A stretch of 19,641 bases of DNA from Lachnospiraceae bacterium (GCA_017444545.1 JAFSWJ010000319.1:1-19641); one strand, 5' to 3'. Shown: positions 1 through 7,443, counted from the first letter of the stretch. Notes: generated from the letters alone by a model not told the origin. Numbers and translations: made by a program.

Positions 1-140
1 AACTTCCCACTTGATGATAAAATAGGCAATTTATGTCATTCTGAGCGCAGCGAAGAATCTTTATAAAGATGACCTTTTTAAATCCTTTAACTCTTTCAGG
101 ATCCTTCGTTTCACTCAGGATGACATGTGGGAAGTTTTAG
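1..140. repeat. Fold-back interspersed repeat, copy A (MITE-like)
   Basis: The outer ends form a perfect 10-bp inverted repeat (AACTTCCCAC at 1-10, GTGGGAAGTT at 127-136). Inside, a TGTCATTCTGAG unit (about 35-62) faces an imperfect inverted copy (about 98-126). The middle, TCTTTATAAAG and ACTCTTTCA, and the right end GGAAGTTTTAG are shared with the copy at 6554-6725, so these are two copies of one element. No transposase is encoded. A non-autonomous mobile or extragenic palindromic repeat is inferred. It lies just downstream of rimI, and its minus-strand hairpin could act as a 3' end for that operon. Confidence 0.75.
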
Positions 141-194
141 TTTATTATTCTTCCTATAGCTTCGCCTACCTCAATTTTCATCCCGAGGAGTAGC

Positions 195-632
195 TCAATC
201 TCTCAACCAATATATCAGCGCATCTTCCACAGGCTTTTCATAAAAGTTCGGGCGGACTCCTTCACATTTAAAGCCCAGTTCTTCATACAGAGCTATGGCC
301 GCCTCATTTGAACGTCTTACCTCCAGAGTGTATCTGCGCACTCCCCGATGGCGGGCGTTTTCCATAAGATATCTGAGCATCTGCCTGGCGTAGCCTTTTC
401 GCCTGTGGTTCTTTTGGATCACCACATTTGTGATCTCACCGTCGCCGCACATGTTCCTAACTCCGCAGCAGCCTATGGGTACGCCGTTTTCTTTTGCCAC
501 GATGTAGTAGGCGTAATCCAGGTTTATCATCTCCAGAAAATCCGCTGCCTTCCACGGCATGGAGAAGGTCTCGCTCTCTATTATGCTGACGGCTTCCACG
601 TCGTCTTCGGTCAGTTCATGAAATGTGACCAT
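195..632 (-). CDS. rimI: Ribosomal-protein-alanine N-acetyltransferase RimI
   Basis: GNAT-fold acetyltransferase of 145 residues, the usual RimI length. RimI moves an acetyl group from acetyl-CoA to the N-terminal alanine of ribosomal protein S18. The acetyl-CoA binding loop is visible as RRKGYARQML (about residues 77-86), followed by TLEVRRSNEAAIALYEELGF (about 102-121), the typical RimI motif, and a tyrosine near the end in NFYEKP. An N-terminal stretch with SMPW is also typical. The start is well supported: GGAGGTG lies seven bases upstream of the ATG. It is the last gene of a tsaE-tsaB-rimI run, 25 bp after tsaB; this gene order is common in Firmicutes. The substrate is inferred from the family; other GNAT targets are possible. 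Confidence 0.9.
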   Translation of the reverse strand: MVTFHELTEDDVEAVSIIESETFSMPWKAADFLEMINLDYAYYIVAKENGVPIGCCGVRNMCGDGEITNVVIQKNHRRKGYARQMLRYLMENARHRGVRRYTLEVRRSNEAAIALYEELGFKCEGVRPNFYEKPVEDALIYWLRD

Positions 633-657
633 TATGCCACACCTCCATATTAAAAAA

Positions 658-1449
658 TTATGTTTTTAACAGGCCTGCTTCAAGTTCCCTCTCTGCCTGG
701 GGCTTTCGAAGGTACAAGGGAGTGTGCTGCGCAGCGCTCACCGTCTTTCCTTCCTTTACATAGAGAGCTCCCAGGGCAGCCACCGAAGCGGCTCTCTGGC
801 GGTTCATGTGAGGAGGTGCGATCAAAATATCGCACACATCTGAGCCCTCACTTTTATCGACTTCACAATCTGTAATCTCACTTCCGGCAATTCTGTCATT
901 CACATCAAAACCATCATGCATCAGACTTCTTATTTTTTCTTCATATACCGGCACGCCGTCTCCCATGAGCATCACCGGTCTGCCAAACTCCTTGAGTTTT
1001 GACACGAACTCCTCAACAGACAGGGCCGAGCTTTCCATGAGACAGGTAAACTTTCCTTTCTCATCAAAGGTGTAAGCAGCCGTATATACCTGGGAGCGCC
1101 TGGCATCCATGATGGGAGCTATCAGTCCCATGTATCCATAGGCCTGATAGGCCATGGCTTCCAGAGTGGGCACTTCCACGACGGGCTTGTCAAGAGCGTG
1201 AGCCAGTCCTTTTACCGCCGCCGAACCTATCCTCAGGCCGGTGAAGGAGCCGGGGCCTTTTGCTATGGCTATGGCATCCACACTTTCCAAATCCCAGTCT
1301 GTCATACGGACGATCTCATCCAGCATGGACATGAGAGTCTGGGAGTGAGTCTTTTTATGATTCAAAGTATATTCTGCTGTAAGTATTTCATCCGTGAGCA
1401 GGGCGGCTGAGGCCACCATGCCGGAGGAATCAAGAGATAAAATCTTCAT
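658..1449 (-). CDS. tsaB: tRNA t6A biosynthesis protein TsaB
   Basis: TsaB is the catalytically inactive paralogue of TsaD. It forms the TsaB-TsaD-TsaE complex that makes N6-threonylcarbamoyladenosine at position 37 of ANN-decoding tRNAs. The protein (263 residues) opens with MKILSLDSSG and carries the hallmark GPGSFTGLRIG at about residues 66-76, then a PIMDARRSQVY segment. It lacks the metal-binding histidines expected of TsaD, which fits TsaB. A stretch rich in Asp, Glu and Ser (about 183-206) looks like a lineage-specific loop. The ATG has only a weak purine-rich upstream region and no clear Shine-Dalgarno site. The gap to tsaE is filled by a repeat, which may have displaced the original leader. 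tsaD is not in the window. Confidence 0.92.
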   Translation of the reverse strand: MKILSLDSSGMVASAALLTDEILTAEYTLNHKKTHSQTLMSMLDEIVRMTDWDLESVDAIAIAKGPGSFTGLRIGSAAVKGLAHALDKPVVEVPTLEAMAYQAYGYMGLIAPIMDARRSQVYTAAYTFDEKGKFTCLMESSALSVEEFVSKLKEFGRPVMLMGDGVPVYEEKIRSLMHDGFDVNDRIAGSEITDCEVDKSEGSDVCDILIAPPHMNRQRAASVAALGALYVKEGKTVSAAQHTPLYLRKPQAERELEAGLLKT

Positions 1450-1486
1450 GGTTTCTGCTTTTCTGTTTTTATATTCCTGCTCTTTA

Positions 1487-1555
1487 AAGATTCTTCGTCA
1501 TCCCTTTCAGATAACCATATCGACTGTCATCCTGAGGCTTCAGCCGAAGGATCTT
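1487..1555. repeat. Fold-back interspersed repeat, copy B (tsaE-tsaB gap)
   Basis: Two repeat units face each other in the gap between tsaE and tsaB: AAAGATTCTTCGTCATCC on the left, and on the right a unit starting TGTCATCCTGAG and ending GAAGGATCTT. The right unit has a small perfect hairpin in its variable middle (GGCTTCAGCC). It belongs to the same family as copies at 1, 4235, 6554, 7444 and 8621. Because it lies inside an apparent operon, it would be transcribed as an RNA hairpin. Confidence 0.65.
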
Positions 1556-1572
1556 ATTCAAAAGCAACTCGA

Positions 1573-2031
1573 TCAATTGTCCTGCTGAGCCATTTCAATC
1601 CGTCTGTAATCCATCCCCTTTGACAGGTCCCGCGCCATGTGTATCCACACGGCTGTGTCAGGGATCAGTTCGCGGATCATATCGGCCCATTCTATTACGC
1701 AGACGCCTTCACCGTAAAAGAAGTCTTCGCAGCCTATCTCATCCATCTCGGATATATCACCTATGCGATACACATCGAAATGATAAAAAGGCAGGCGCCC
1801 CTTTTCATAGACCTTCAATATATTAAAGGTAGGGCTGTTCACGGTCTGGGTAATGCCAAGACCTGCTGCCAGTCCCTGGGAAAAAACCGTCTTGCCGCAG
1901 CCCAGATCCGCATCCAGTGCATATATTGTGCCGGGCTGTGCCTTCTGTCCCAGTTTAAACCCAAGATCATAAGTCTCTTCCCGGCTGTTTGTCTCTATGA
2001 TCTCTTTTTCAATAACCTCTTTTTCAATCAT
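1573..2031 (-). CDS. tsaE: tRNA t6A biosynthesis ATPase TsaE
   Basis: TsaE is the P-loop ATPase that drives turnover of the TsaB-TsaD complex in t6A synthesis. Counting from the ATG at 2031 the protein has 152 residues. The Walker A loop is DLGCGKTVF (about 42-50), followed by the family motifs NSPTF (66-70) and HFDVYR (84-89) and by VIEWADMI (112-119). An in-frame TTG at 2055 would add eight residues (MIGKIIDK). The ATG was preferred because the family usually begins a few residues before the first beta strand, but neither start has a strong Shine-Dalgarno site. The preceding gene ends 61 bp upstream, suggesting cotranscription; tsaB follows after a repeat-filled gap. Confidence 0.92.
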   Translation of the reverse strand: MIEKEVIEKEIIETNSREETYDLGFKLGQKAQPGTIYALDADLGCGKTVFSQGLAAGLGITQTVNSPTFNILKVYEKGRLPFYHFDVYRIGDISEMDEIGCEDFFYGEGVCVIEWADMIRELIPDTAVWIHMARDLSKGMDYRRIEMAQQDN

Positions 2032-2092
2032 CTTATCAATTATCTTACCAATCAACTTTTCCGGAGATTCATCGTATTATCAACCAATCCCC

Positions 2093-2575
2093 TTAAAATC
2101 TTATCTTCATCTTTTTGGGCTCCACATATTTTGACAGGAGCGCTATTATGGCCGTGGTCTTTTCTCCCAGTTCCTTTCTGGGGAAGATCGTAGCCGTCTT
2201 TTTTGTGGTAAATACAAATATGTTTGAAGCGGTGGCGCACACCTTTACCACACCGTCCCATTCCAGGGTCTGTGTGGTATCATCCTGGCTCACCTCCATG
2301 CCCTTTTCATCCAGACGATAGTGCAGGGTCTTTTTGAACGAATCCACCAGGAGCACGTTCTTTTTGGCGCTTATATATAAAGTCACTGGCAGATAAAACA
2401 GCACGATAAGGCCGAATATCAAATAGGCCAATTCTTTATATGAGGCGTAATTAACCAACAAAAGTATACCTACCAGCGTACCCAGCATCCCCGTCAGTGA
2501 GGTGTAGGTAGTGTACAGGTAAAAGTCGTACAGCGCACCGGCAGACATCTTTACATCAAACTCTATTTCATCCAA
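2093..2575 (-). CDS. YcxB-like membrane protein, function unknown
   Basis: A small integral membrane protein resembling the YcxB-like family. It has a short N-terminal strand (DEIEFDVKM), two adjacent hydrophobic helices (about residues 21-60, with GMLGTLVGILLLV and LAYLIFGLIVLFYLPVTLYI), and a soluble C-terminal domain of about 100 residues with the pattern YRLDEKGMEV...LEWDGVVKV...IFVFTTKKTATIFPRKEL typical of that family. The start chosen is the TTG at 2575, which has GGAG eight bases upstream (minus-strand sense of 2584-2587). The longer TTG reading from 2617 would begin only about 15 bases from a strong -10 box and has no ribosome binding site. No biochemical role is known. It leads the tsaE-tsaB-rimI run, probably sharing its promoter. 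Confidence 0.75.
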   Translation of the reverse strand: MDEIEFDVKMSAGALYDFYLYTTYTSLTGMLGTLVGILLLVNYASYKELAYLIFGLIVLFYLPVTLYISAKKNVLLVDSFKKTLHYRLDEKGMEVSQDDTTQTLEWDGVVKVCATASNIFVFTTKKTATIFPRKELGEKTTAIIALLSKYVEPKKMKIRF

Positions 2576-2630
2576 GACTTTTTCTCCACTTTTACATCCA
2601 TGTATCAAAAAACGCAATAAATCACATTAC

Positions 2631-2659
2631 ATTATACTGAAAAACGGAAAACTGCGCAA
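2631..2659 (-). promoter_or_regulatory. Sigma-A type promoter for the ycxB-like/tsaE/tsaB/rimI operon
   Basis: On the minus strand, a perfect TATAAT (2631-2636) lies 17 bp from TTGCGC (2654-2659). The expected transcript would begin near 2624, about 50 bases before the TTG start at 2575. The -35 box matches consensus in only three of six positions, so strength is uncertain. Confidence 0.5.
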
Positions 2660-2710
2660 GCCATGGGACGAATCCGCAAAAATAACGATCCGTCTATAAT
2701 TCGGGACATA

Positions 2711-2742
2711 AAACAGCCTCCCCGCCATGGGAGAGGCTGTTT
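2711..2742 (-). terminator. Rho-independent terminator after pncB
   Basis: Perfect 10-bp arms AAACAGCCTC (2711-2720) and GAGGCTGTTT (2733-2742), with further pairing toward a short loop. In minus-strand sense the hairpin is followed by a run of T. It begins 24 bp after the pncB stop. The arms also end in A and T runs, so it may work in both directions. Confidence 0.8.
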
Positions 2743-2766
2743 CATGCGCGGTTTTTATCCGGTTAT

Positions 2767-4218
2767 TTAAAACGAATTCCGATCCAGCAGGTTTATCTTC
2801 ATGTCATAGAGTCTGGGCGTCAGATCCACATGCACGGGATGGGCGTTTACGATACGTCTGTTCTCATCCCAGAGGGTATCCAGCTGTTTTGCGCAGTAGT
2901 CCCTTATCTCCATTACCTTGGGAGATTCATATACACACTCGCCCTTCAAAAATACAGGGATCATGATCTCCTTGACGGTAAAATCACCCGGATTAAGTTT
3001 TGTCTTCTTCCAGGGCTCGTTGGGATCAAATAAAAGCAGGGGCTTATCCTCGCTCACCTTTTCGCCAACGAGAGCTATAAGATCTGCCTTTATCTTACCA
3101 GTAGCCTTTTCATAGATCCTGTATATGGTCTTATTACCGGGGTTGGTTATCTTTTCTGTATTCTCGGAAAGCTTGATCTTGGGGATGAACTCACCGTCAT
3201 CACCCTGTACCGCCGAGAGCTTGTACACGCCACCGAAGGCAGGCCAGCCTGCGGAGGTGATGAGATTGGTACCCACGCCCCAGGAATTGATGGCAGCACC
3301 CTGAACCTTAAGCGAATCGATGAGGTACTCATCCAGATCATTACTTGCCGCGATGATGGCGTCAGGAAAACCTGCGTCGTCCAGCATCTGTCTTGCTTTT
3401 TTGGACAAATATGCCAGATCTCCCGAATCCAGTCTGATACCGTAACGTGATTTAAGCCTGCCTTCAGCCTTCATCTCCGAAAATACCTTAATGGCGTTGG
3501 GAACGCCGGACTTTAAGGTATCATAGGTATCCACCAAAAGAGTACATGCATTGGGATAGAGCTTCGCATAGGTCCTGAAAGCCGTCAGCTCATCAGGGAA
3601 GCTCATAACCCAGCTATGTGCGTGAGTTCCCATAACCGGCACGTCGAAAAGCTGGCCGGTAAGAACGTTTGAGGTGCCTATACAGCCACCGATCATGGCA
3701 GCTCTGGCGCCGTAAGTACCTGCATCAGGACCCTGGGCACGCCTTAAACCAAACTCCATGATACCGTCTCCCCTTGCGGCAAAACATATCCTGGAGGTCT
3801 TGGTGGCGATGAGGGCCTGGTGATTGATGATATTGAGGATGGCTGTCTCCAGAAGCTGTGCTTCCATAATGGGAGCTATAACCTTTACCAGAGGCTCTCT
3901 GGGGAAGATCACCGTACCCTCGGGTATGGAATAGATATCGCCGGTGAACTTAAAATCCTTAGCCCACTTCAGGAAATCCTCGTCAAAAATATTGAGTGAA
4001 CGAAGATACTCGATATCCTGCTCGCTGAAATGGAGTTCCTTGACATATTTGATCACCTGCTCCAGTCCTGCCATTATGGCATAGCCGCCTTCTAAGGGAT
4101 TGGTGCGGTAGAACATGTCAAAGATGACCCGCTTGTTCTGGTTTTCATTTTTGAAATACCCCTGCATCATGGTGAGCTCATAAAGGTCAGTCAGAAGGGT
4201 CAGGTTTTGTCGATCCAT
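2767..4218 (-). CDS. pncB: Nicotinate phosphoribosyltransferase
   Basis: Joins nicotinate to PRPP with ATP hydrolysis to give nicotinate mononucleotide, the entry step of NAD salvage (Preiss-Handler pathway). The protein has 483 residues from the ATG at 4218, the expected length for Firmicute NAPRTase. Family signatures include LLTDLYELTMMQGY at the N-terminus, FGLRRAQGPDAG (about 177-188), THAHSWVMSF (with the family's phospho-histidine region), and RLDSGDL for the PRPP site. AAGGAGA sits just before the ATG. A reading from 4284 would add 22 residues, but those are translated from a repeat element (CHSERSDATGRI) and are not part of the enzyme. It follows agcS by 68 bp and is closed by a strong terminator. 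Confidence 0.96.
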   Translation of the reverse strand: MDRQNLTLLTDLYELTMMQGYFKNENQNKRVIFDMFYRTNPLEGGYAIMAGLEQVIKYVKELHFSEQDIEYLRSLNIFDEDFLKWAKDFKFTGDIYSIPEGTVIFPREPLVKVIAPIMEAQLLETAILNIINHQALIATKTSRICFAARGDGIMEFGLRRAQGPDAGTYGARAAMIGGCIGTSNVLTGQLFDVPVMGTHAHSWVMSFPDELTAFRTYAKLYPNACTLLVDTYDTLKSGVPNAIKVFSEMKAEGRLKSRYGIRLDSGDLAYLSKKARQMLDDAGFPDAIIAASNDLDEYLIDSLKVQGAAINSWGVGTNLITSAGWPAFGGVYKLSAVQGDDGEFIPKIKLSENTEKITNPGNKTIYRIYEKATGKIKADLIALVGEKVSEDKPLLLFDPNEPWKKTKLNPGDFTVKEIMIPVFLKGECVYESPKVMEIRDYCAKQLDTLWDENRRIVNAHPVHVDLTPRLYDMKINLLDRNSF

Positions 4219-4234
4219 AATATTCTCCTTATTT

Positions 4235-4273
4235 AAGATTCTTCCTGTTGCGTCGCTTCGCTCAGAATGACAT
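4235..4273. repeat. Interspersed repeat, half-unit copy C
   Basis: A single unit, reverse oriented, reading AAGATTCTTCCTGTTGCGTC then GCTTCGCTCAGAATGACAT. It fills most of the 68-bp gap between agcS and pncB and abuts the pncB ribosome binding site without destroying it. It creates the misleading upstream reading frame extension of pncB. Confidence 0.7.
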
Positions 4274-4286
4274 CTGCAATACACTC

Positions 4287-5792
4287 TTAATTCTTCTCCT
4301 GCATGGACTGGATCTCAGGGATCACGGAGTACATGGGCTTTACATCCTTCTTATTCTTGAGGATGCGGTCGACGTAGTTCTTGGTAGCCTTTGCCACAAG
4401 GGGTGAAAGAGCCAGCACGCCGATAAGGTTGGGAAGCATCATGAGTCCGTTAAAAGTATCCGAGATGTCCCATGCCAGCTGTGCGGTCATCACCGAGCCT
4501 GCCAGAACTATGATAACAAAAATGATCCTGTAAGGCCATACACCCTTCTCACCAAAGATATAATGGCAGGCTGTGGTACCATAATGGCTCCAGCCAAGTA
4601 CGGTGGAATAAGCAAAAAGCAATATAGCCAGAGCGACGAATATGGCGCCGGCAGGTCCGAAAGCATTTGAAAATGCAGCGCTCACAAAGGATGATGATCC
4701 CACGCTCTCTCCCAGCTCTGTCAGTTCGCCGGTAGTCAGATCCACCATGCCTGATGAAAGCACGGTAATAGCTGTAAGGGTACATACTATGATGGTATCC
4801 GCAAACACCTCGAAGATACCCCACATACCCTGACGCACGGGCTCTTTTACATTTGAAGATGAATGCACCATGACCGATGAACCAAGACCTGCCTCATTTG
4901 AGAACACGCCACGCTTAAAGCCCATCTTCATGGCAAGGGCCAGTCCGTAACCGAAACCGCCGCCCGCTGCAGCCTGAATGGAAAAGGCACCCCTGAAAAT
5001 GGCTGAAAAGATCTCGGGGATCATGGAAATATGCATGATGATTATAATGATGGTTCCCAAAAAGTAAAGTATGACCATGAAGGGAACCAGCTTTTCGGTG
5101 GTGGCCGCCACTCTCTTAAGTCCGCCGAGGATAACGGCTGAAACCGCAATGAACAAGAAGATACCCACTGCGATGGGGGGGATATTAAGTCCCACACTGC
5201 TTCCTGCAGTTACCACATTTGATACCATGGAATTAACCTGGCTCATGTTACCTATGCCAAAAGAAGCCAACAGACAAAAAACTGAAAAGAGCGTAGCCAA
5301 TACGGAGCCCACAGTCTTCATTCCGGGCTTGGCACCCAGACCGTCCCTCAGATAGTACATGGCGCCGCCGTGCCACTCACCGTTTTCTCCCTTACGACGA
5401 TACAGAATACCCAGCACGTTCTCAGAATAGTTGGTCATCATACCAAAGAAAGCTATGAGCCACATCCAGAATACTGCTCCGGGACCTCCGGCAGCTATGG
5501 CACCTGCCACGCCCACTATGTTACCTGTTCCCACCGTAGCCGCAAGGGCGGTACAAAGAGACTGGAACTGGGTAATGCTGGCGTCCTTGGTCTTGCCGGT
5601 CACATGGGAATCGGAAAAAATAGCCGCTATGGTATTGTCCATCCAGTGCTTAAAATGTGTCACCTGGAAAAACTTGGTAAGGCATGTCATGATGATGCCT
5701 ACTGCACCGAGCAGAATAAGCGCCGGCCATCCCCAGACTATGCCGTTAATGACGTCGTTTACACTTGCGATTGTGTCTACTACCTGATTCAT
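4287..5792 (-). CDS. Sodium:alanine/glycine symporter (AGCS family)
   Basis: Inner-membrane symporter of the alanine-or-glycine:cation family (AlsT/DagA/AgcS type), importing small neutral amino acids with sodium. It has 501 residues and about ten or eleven hydrophobic segments. The family signature is clear: ATVGTGNIVGVAGAIAAGGP (residues 85-104), followed by GAVFWMWLIAFFGM. Further conserved blocks are WHGGAMYYLRDGLG and KRGVFSNEAGLGS. The start has GAGGAG upstream. It leads a two-gene operon with pncB; a shared transcript from the promoter at 5851-5879 is inferred. Exact substrate (alanine, glycine, serine or glutamine) cannot be read from sequence. Confidence 0.93.
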   Translation of the reverse strand: MNQVVDTIASVNDVINGIVWGWPALILLGAVGIIMTCLTKFFQVTHFKHWMDNTIAAIFSDSHVTGKTKDASITQFQSLCTALAATVGTGNIVGVAGAIAAGGPGAVFWMWLIAFFGMMTNYSENVLGILYRRKGENGEWHGGAMYYLRDGLGAKPGMKTVGSVLATLFSVFCLLASFGIGNMSQVNSMVSNVVTAGSSVGLNIPPIAVGIFLFIAVSAVILGGLKRVAATTEKLVPFMVILYFLGTIIIIIMHISMIPEIFSAIFRGAFSIQAAAGGGFGYGLALAMKMGFKRGVFSNEAGLGSSVMVHSSSNVKEPVRQGMWGIFEVFADTIIVCTLTAITVLSSGMVDLTTGELTELGESVGSSSFVSAAFSNAFGPAGAIFVALAILLFAYSTVLGWSHYGTTACHYIFGEKGVWPYRIIFVIIVLAGSVMTAQLAWDISDTFNGLMMLPNLIGVLALSPLVAKATKNYVDRILKNKKDVKPMYSVIPEIQSMQEKN

Positions 5793-5850
5793 AAATTACT
5801 CCTCTCACGATGCCGATTAAAAGTGTCTTTCTCCTTTTACACAGTCAAAT

Positions 5851-5879
5851 ATTATACTACAATTCGGGATTTATGAAAA
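5851..5879 (-). promoter_or_regulatory. Sigma-A type promoter for agcS-pncB
   Basis: On the minus strand, a perfect TATAAT (5851-5856) is separated by 17 bp from TTTTCA (5874-5879), which matches four of six -35 positions. Transcription would start about 50 bases before the agcS ATG. The site lies in the 110-bp gap between agcS and tadA. Confidence 0.65.
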
Positions 5880-5902
5880 GACTGTATATTACCCCGCCAT
5901 GA

Positions 5903-6415
5903 TCAGGATCTGAGTCCTGAGAAAAAAACCTTAAGCAAGGCGGAGCACTCCTCCTCAAGAACTCCCTTTTCCATTTCACAGCGGTGATTAAATTCCTTCA
6001 TCTGGAGCAGATTGAGAATAGAACCGGCACAGCCGGCCTTAGGGTTCATGGCGCCTATGACCACCCGGTCTATCCGGGACTGGATTATGGCTCCGGCACA
6101 CATCTGGCAGGGTTCAAGGGTCACATACATGGTACAGCCCTCCAGCCGCCAGTCGCCAAGCTTTTTACTGGCCTTTTTTATGGCGGTGATCTCCGCATGG
6201 GACAGGGTACACTTATCCGTATTCCGGCGGTTATAGCCTCTGCCCACTATCAGGCCTTCAAACTCTTTCATGCGCTCTTTTATTTCCTGCACGGCGACCC
6301 TGCCGGAGGACAGTCCGTTATACACTATCACGCAGCCTATGGGGACTTCTCCGTTTTTCGCAGCCTTCTTCGCCTGCTTTATGGCTTCGCGCATATATTT
6401 TTCATCATTGTTCAT
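5903..6415 (-). CDS. tadA: tRNA adenosine(34) deaminase TadA
   Basis: Zinc deaminase that converts A34 to inosine in tRNA-Arg(ACG), allowing wobble decoding. From the ATG at 6415 it has 170 residues. The zinc and proton-shuttle motif is HAE at 73-75, and the second zinc motif PCQMC is at 102-106, followed by AGAI and by RIDRVVIGAMNPKAG. The start at 6415 has TGGAG nine bases upstream; an ATG at 6430 and a TTG at 6433 lack one. An unusual insertion of about 20 residues (35-55, rich in Arg, Lys and Glu) separates the normally continuous GCVIVYNG and GRGYNRRN, lengthening the loop after the first strand. It diverges from the radical SAM gene on the other strand. Confidence 0.93.
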   Translation of the reverse strand: MNNDEKYMREAIKQAKKAAKNGEVPIGCVIVYNGLSSGRVAVQEIKERMKEFEGLIVGRGYNRRNTDKCTLSHAEITAIKKASKKLGDWRLEGCTMYVTLEPCQMCAGAIIQSRIDRVVIGAMNPKAGCAGSILNLLQMKEFNHRCEMEKGVLEEECSALLKVFFSGLRS

Positions 6416-6467
6416 TTTATATTGCTCCATCAATAAGCTATTTCTGTCGCCCGGCTCGTAATAGCAT

Positions 6468-6496
6468 CAGACAAATTCCGCGATATATGTTATAAT
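6468..6496 (+). promoter_or_regulatory. Extended -10 promoter pointing to the radical SAM gene
   Basis: Plus-strand TGTTATAAT contains an extended -10 (TG, one base, TATAAT at 6491-6496), 17 bp after CAGACA (6468-6473), which matches four of six -35 positions. If used, it gives a leader of roughly 245 bases that includes repeat copy D before the start codon at 6750. Confidence 0.45.
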
Positions 6497-6553
6497 CCCA
6501 ATATCGAAGAGAGAATTGCAAAACTGACTGTTCATCAATATAGCCTGATCTTC

Positions 6554-6725
6554 TGTCATTCTGAGCGTAGCGACGCTGATCACATCATGAAATGATGTGA
6601 TGCCGCCCCGGCGAGGGGTTGCGAAGCAACAGGAAGAATCTTTATAAAGCTGACATTTTTGAATATTTTAACTCTTTCAAGATCCTTCGTCACTTTGTTC
6701 CTCAGGATGACATTATGGAAGTTTT
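6554..6725. repeat. Fold-back interspersed repeat, copy D (with nested hairpins)
   Basis: Same element as copy A: a TGTCATTCTGAG left arm, TCTTTATAAAG and ACTCTTTCA in the middle, an inverted right arm ending GGATGACAT, and the right end GGAAGTTTTAG. Its left arm is longer by about 60 bp and holds two extra hairpins with GAA loops: ATCACATCAT-GAA-ATGATGTGAT (6579-6601) and GTTGC-GAA-GCAAC (about 6618-6630). It occupies half of the 334-bp gap between tadA and the radical SAM gene. The rest of that gap holds the promoter at 6468-6496 and nothing else recognised. Confidence 0.75.
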
Positions 6726-6749
6726 AGCAGACAAATCGATAATAAGATA

Positions 6750-7442
6750 ATGAATATCTATACCATAAACAAAACCACACTCATAGATTTTCCGGGGCAT
6801 CTGGCAGCGTCAGTGTATACCGGCGGCTGTAACATGCGTTGCATTTACTGTCACAACGCGCCCCTGGTGACAGGCGTTGCTTCACTTGAAACCATAAGTG
6901 AGGACGAATTCTTCGCTTTTCTTGATAAGCGCAAAAAAATCCTCCACGGAGTATGCATCTCAGGAGGAGAACCCACTCTGTCGCCTGATCTGCCTGATTT
7001 CATCGACCGTATCAGATCCTATGATCTTAAGATCAAGTTGGATACCAACGGAACAGACCCAAATCTCATCAAAGATCTGATAAACTCAAAGAAAGTAGAC
7101 ATGATCGCCATGGATATAAAATCATATCCTGAAGATTATGCAAGGATCTGCGGCGCACATGTTTCCATCGAGGATATCAAAGAGTCTGTCAGGATCATCA
7201 TGAGTGCACCCATAGACTATGAATTCAGGACCACCGTACCCGCAAACTGTTTCTCCACAGACGATATGATCAGGATCGGTCAGTGGCTGCGGGGTGCAAA
7301 GGCATTTTTTCTCCAGGCTTTCAAGACATCTGATACCTGCATGACTCCAGGATTAAAAGAGCCTTCCATAGAGGAAATGAACAGTCTGCGATCTGCTGTG
7401 CTTCCATATATTCCGTCTGCATCGATCCGGGGGATAGATTGA
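6750..7442 (+). CDS. Radical SAM activating enzyme, NrdG-like (anaerobic RNR activase type)
   Basis: Radical SAM protein of 230 residues resembling the anaerobic ribonucleotide reductase activating protein subgroup of the glycyl-radical activases. The iron-sulfur motif is CNMRCIYC, with cysteines at residues 27, 31 and 34, and the SAM-contacting GGEP lies at about 74-77. The opening TTLIDFPGHLAASVYTGGC is typical of this subgroup. It would use SAM and a 4Fe-4S cluster to make a glycyl radical on a partner. No nrdD or other glycyl-radical enzyme is in the window, so the partner is unknown. It is the only clear plus-strand gene. No strong Shine-Dalgarno precedes the ATG. It ends 77 bp from the convergent CdaR-like gene. 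Confidence 0.82.
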   Translation: MNIYTINKTTLIDFPGHLAASVYTGGCNMRCIYCHNAPLVTGVASLETISEDEFFAFLDKRKKILHGVCISGGEPTLSPDLPDFIDRIRSYDLKIKLDTNGTDPNLIKDLINSKKVDMIAMDIKSYPEDYARICGAHVSIEDIKESVRIIMSAPIDYEFRTTVPANCFSTDDMIRIGQWLRGAKAFFLQAFKTSDTCMTPGLKEPSIEEMNSLRSAVLPYIPSASIRGID

Positions 7443-7443
7443 A

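Noticed and set aside
2032..2055. Longer TsaE start at the TTG at 2055
   Set aside because: Adds eight residues beyond the usual family N-terminus with a poor ribosome binding site; kept as an alternative only.
1639..2193. 184-codon plus-strand frame opposite tsaE and the ycxB-like gene
   Set aside because: Antisense shadow spanning two well-supported genes, without homology or a ribosome binding site.
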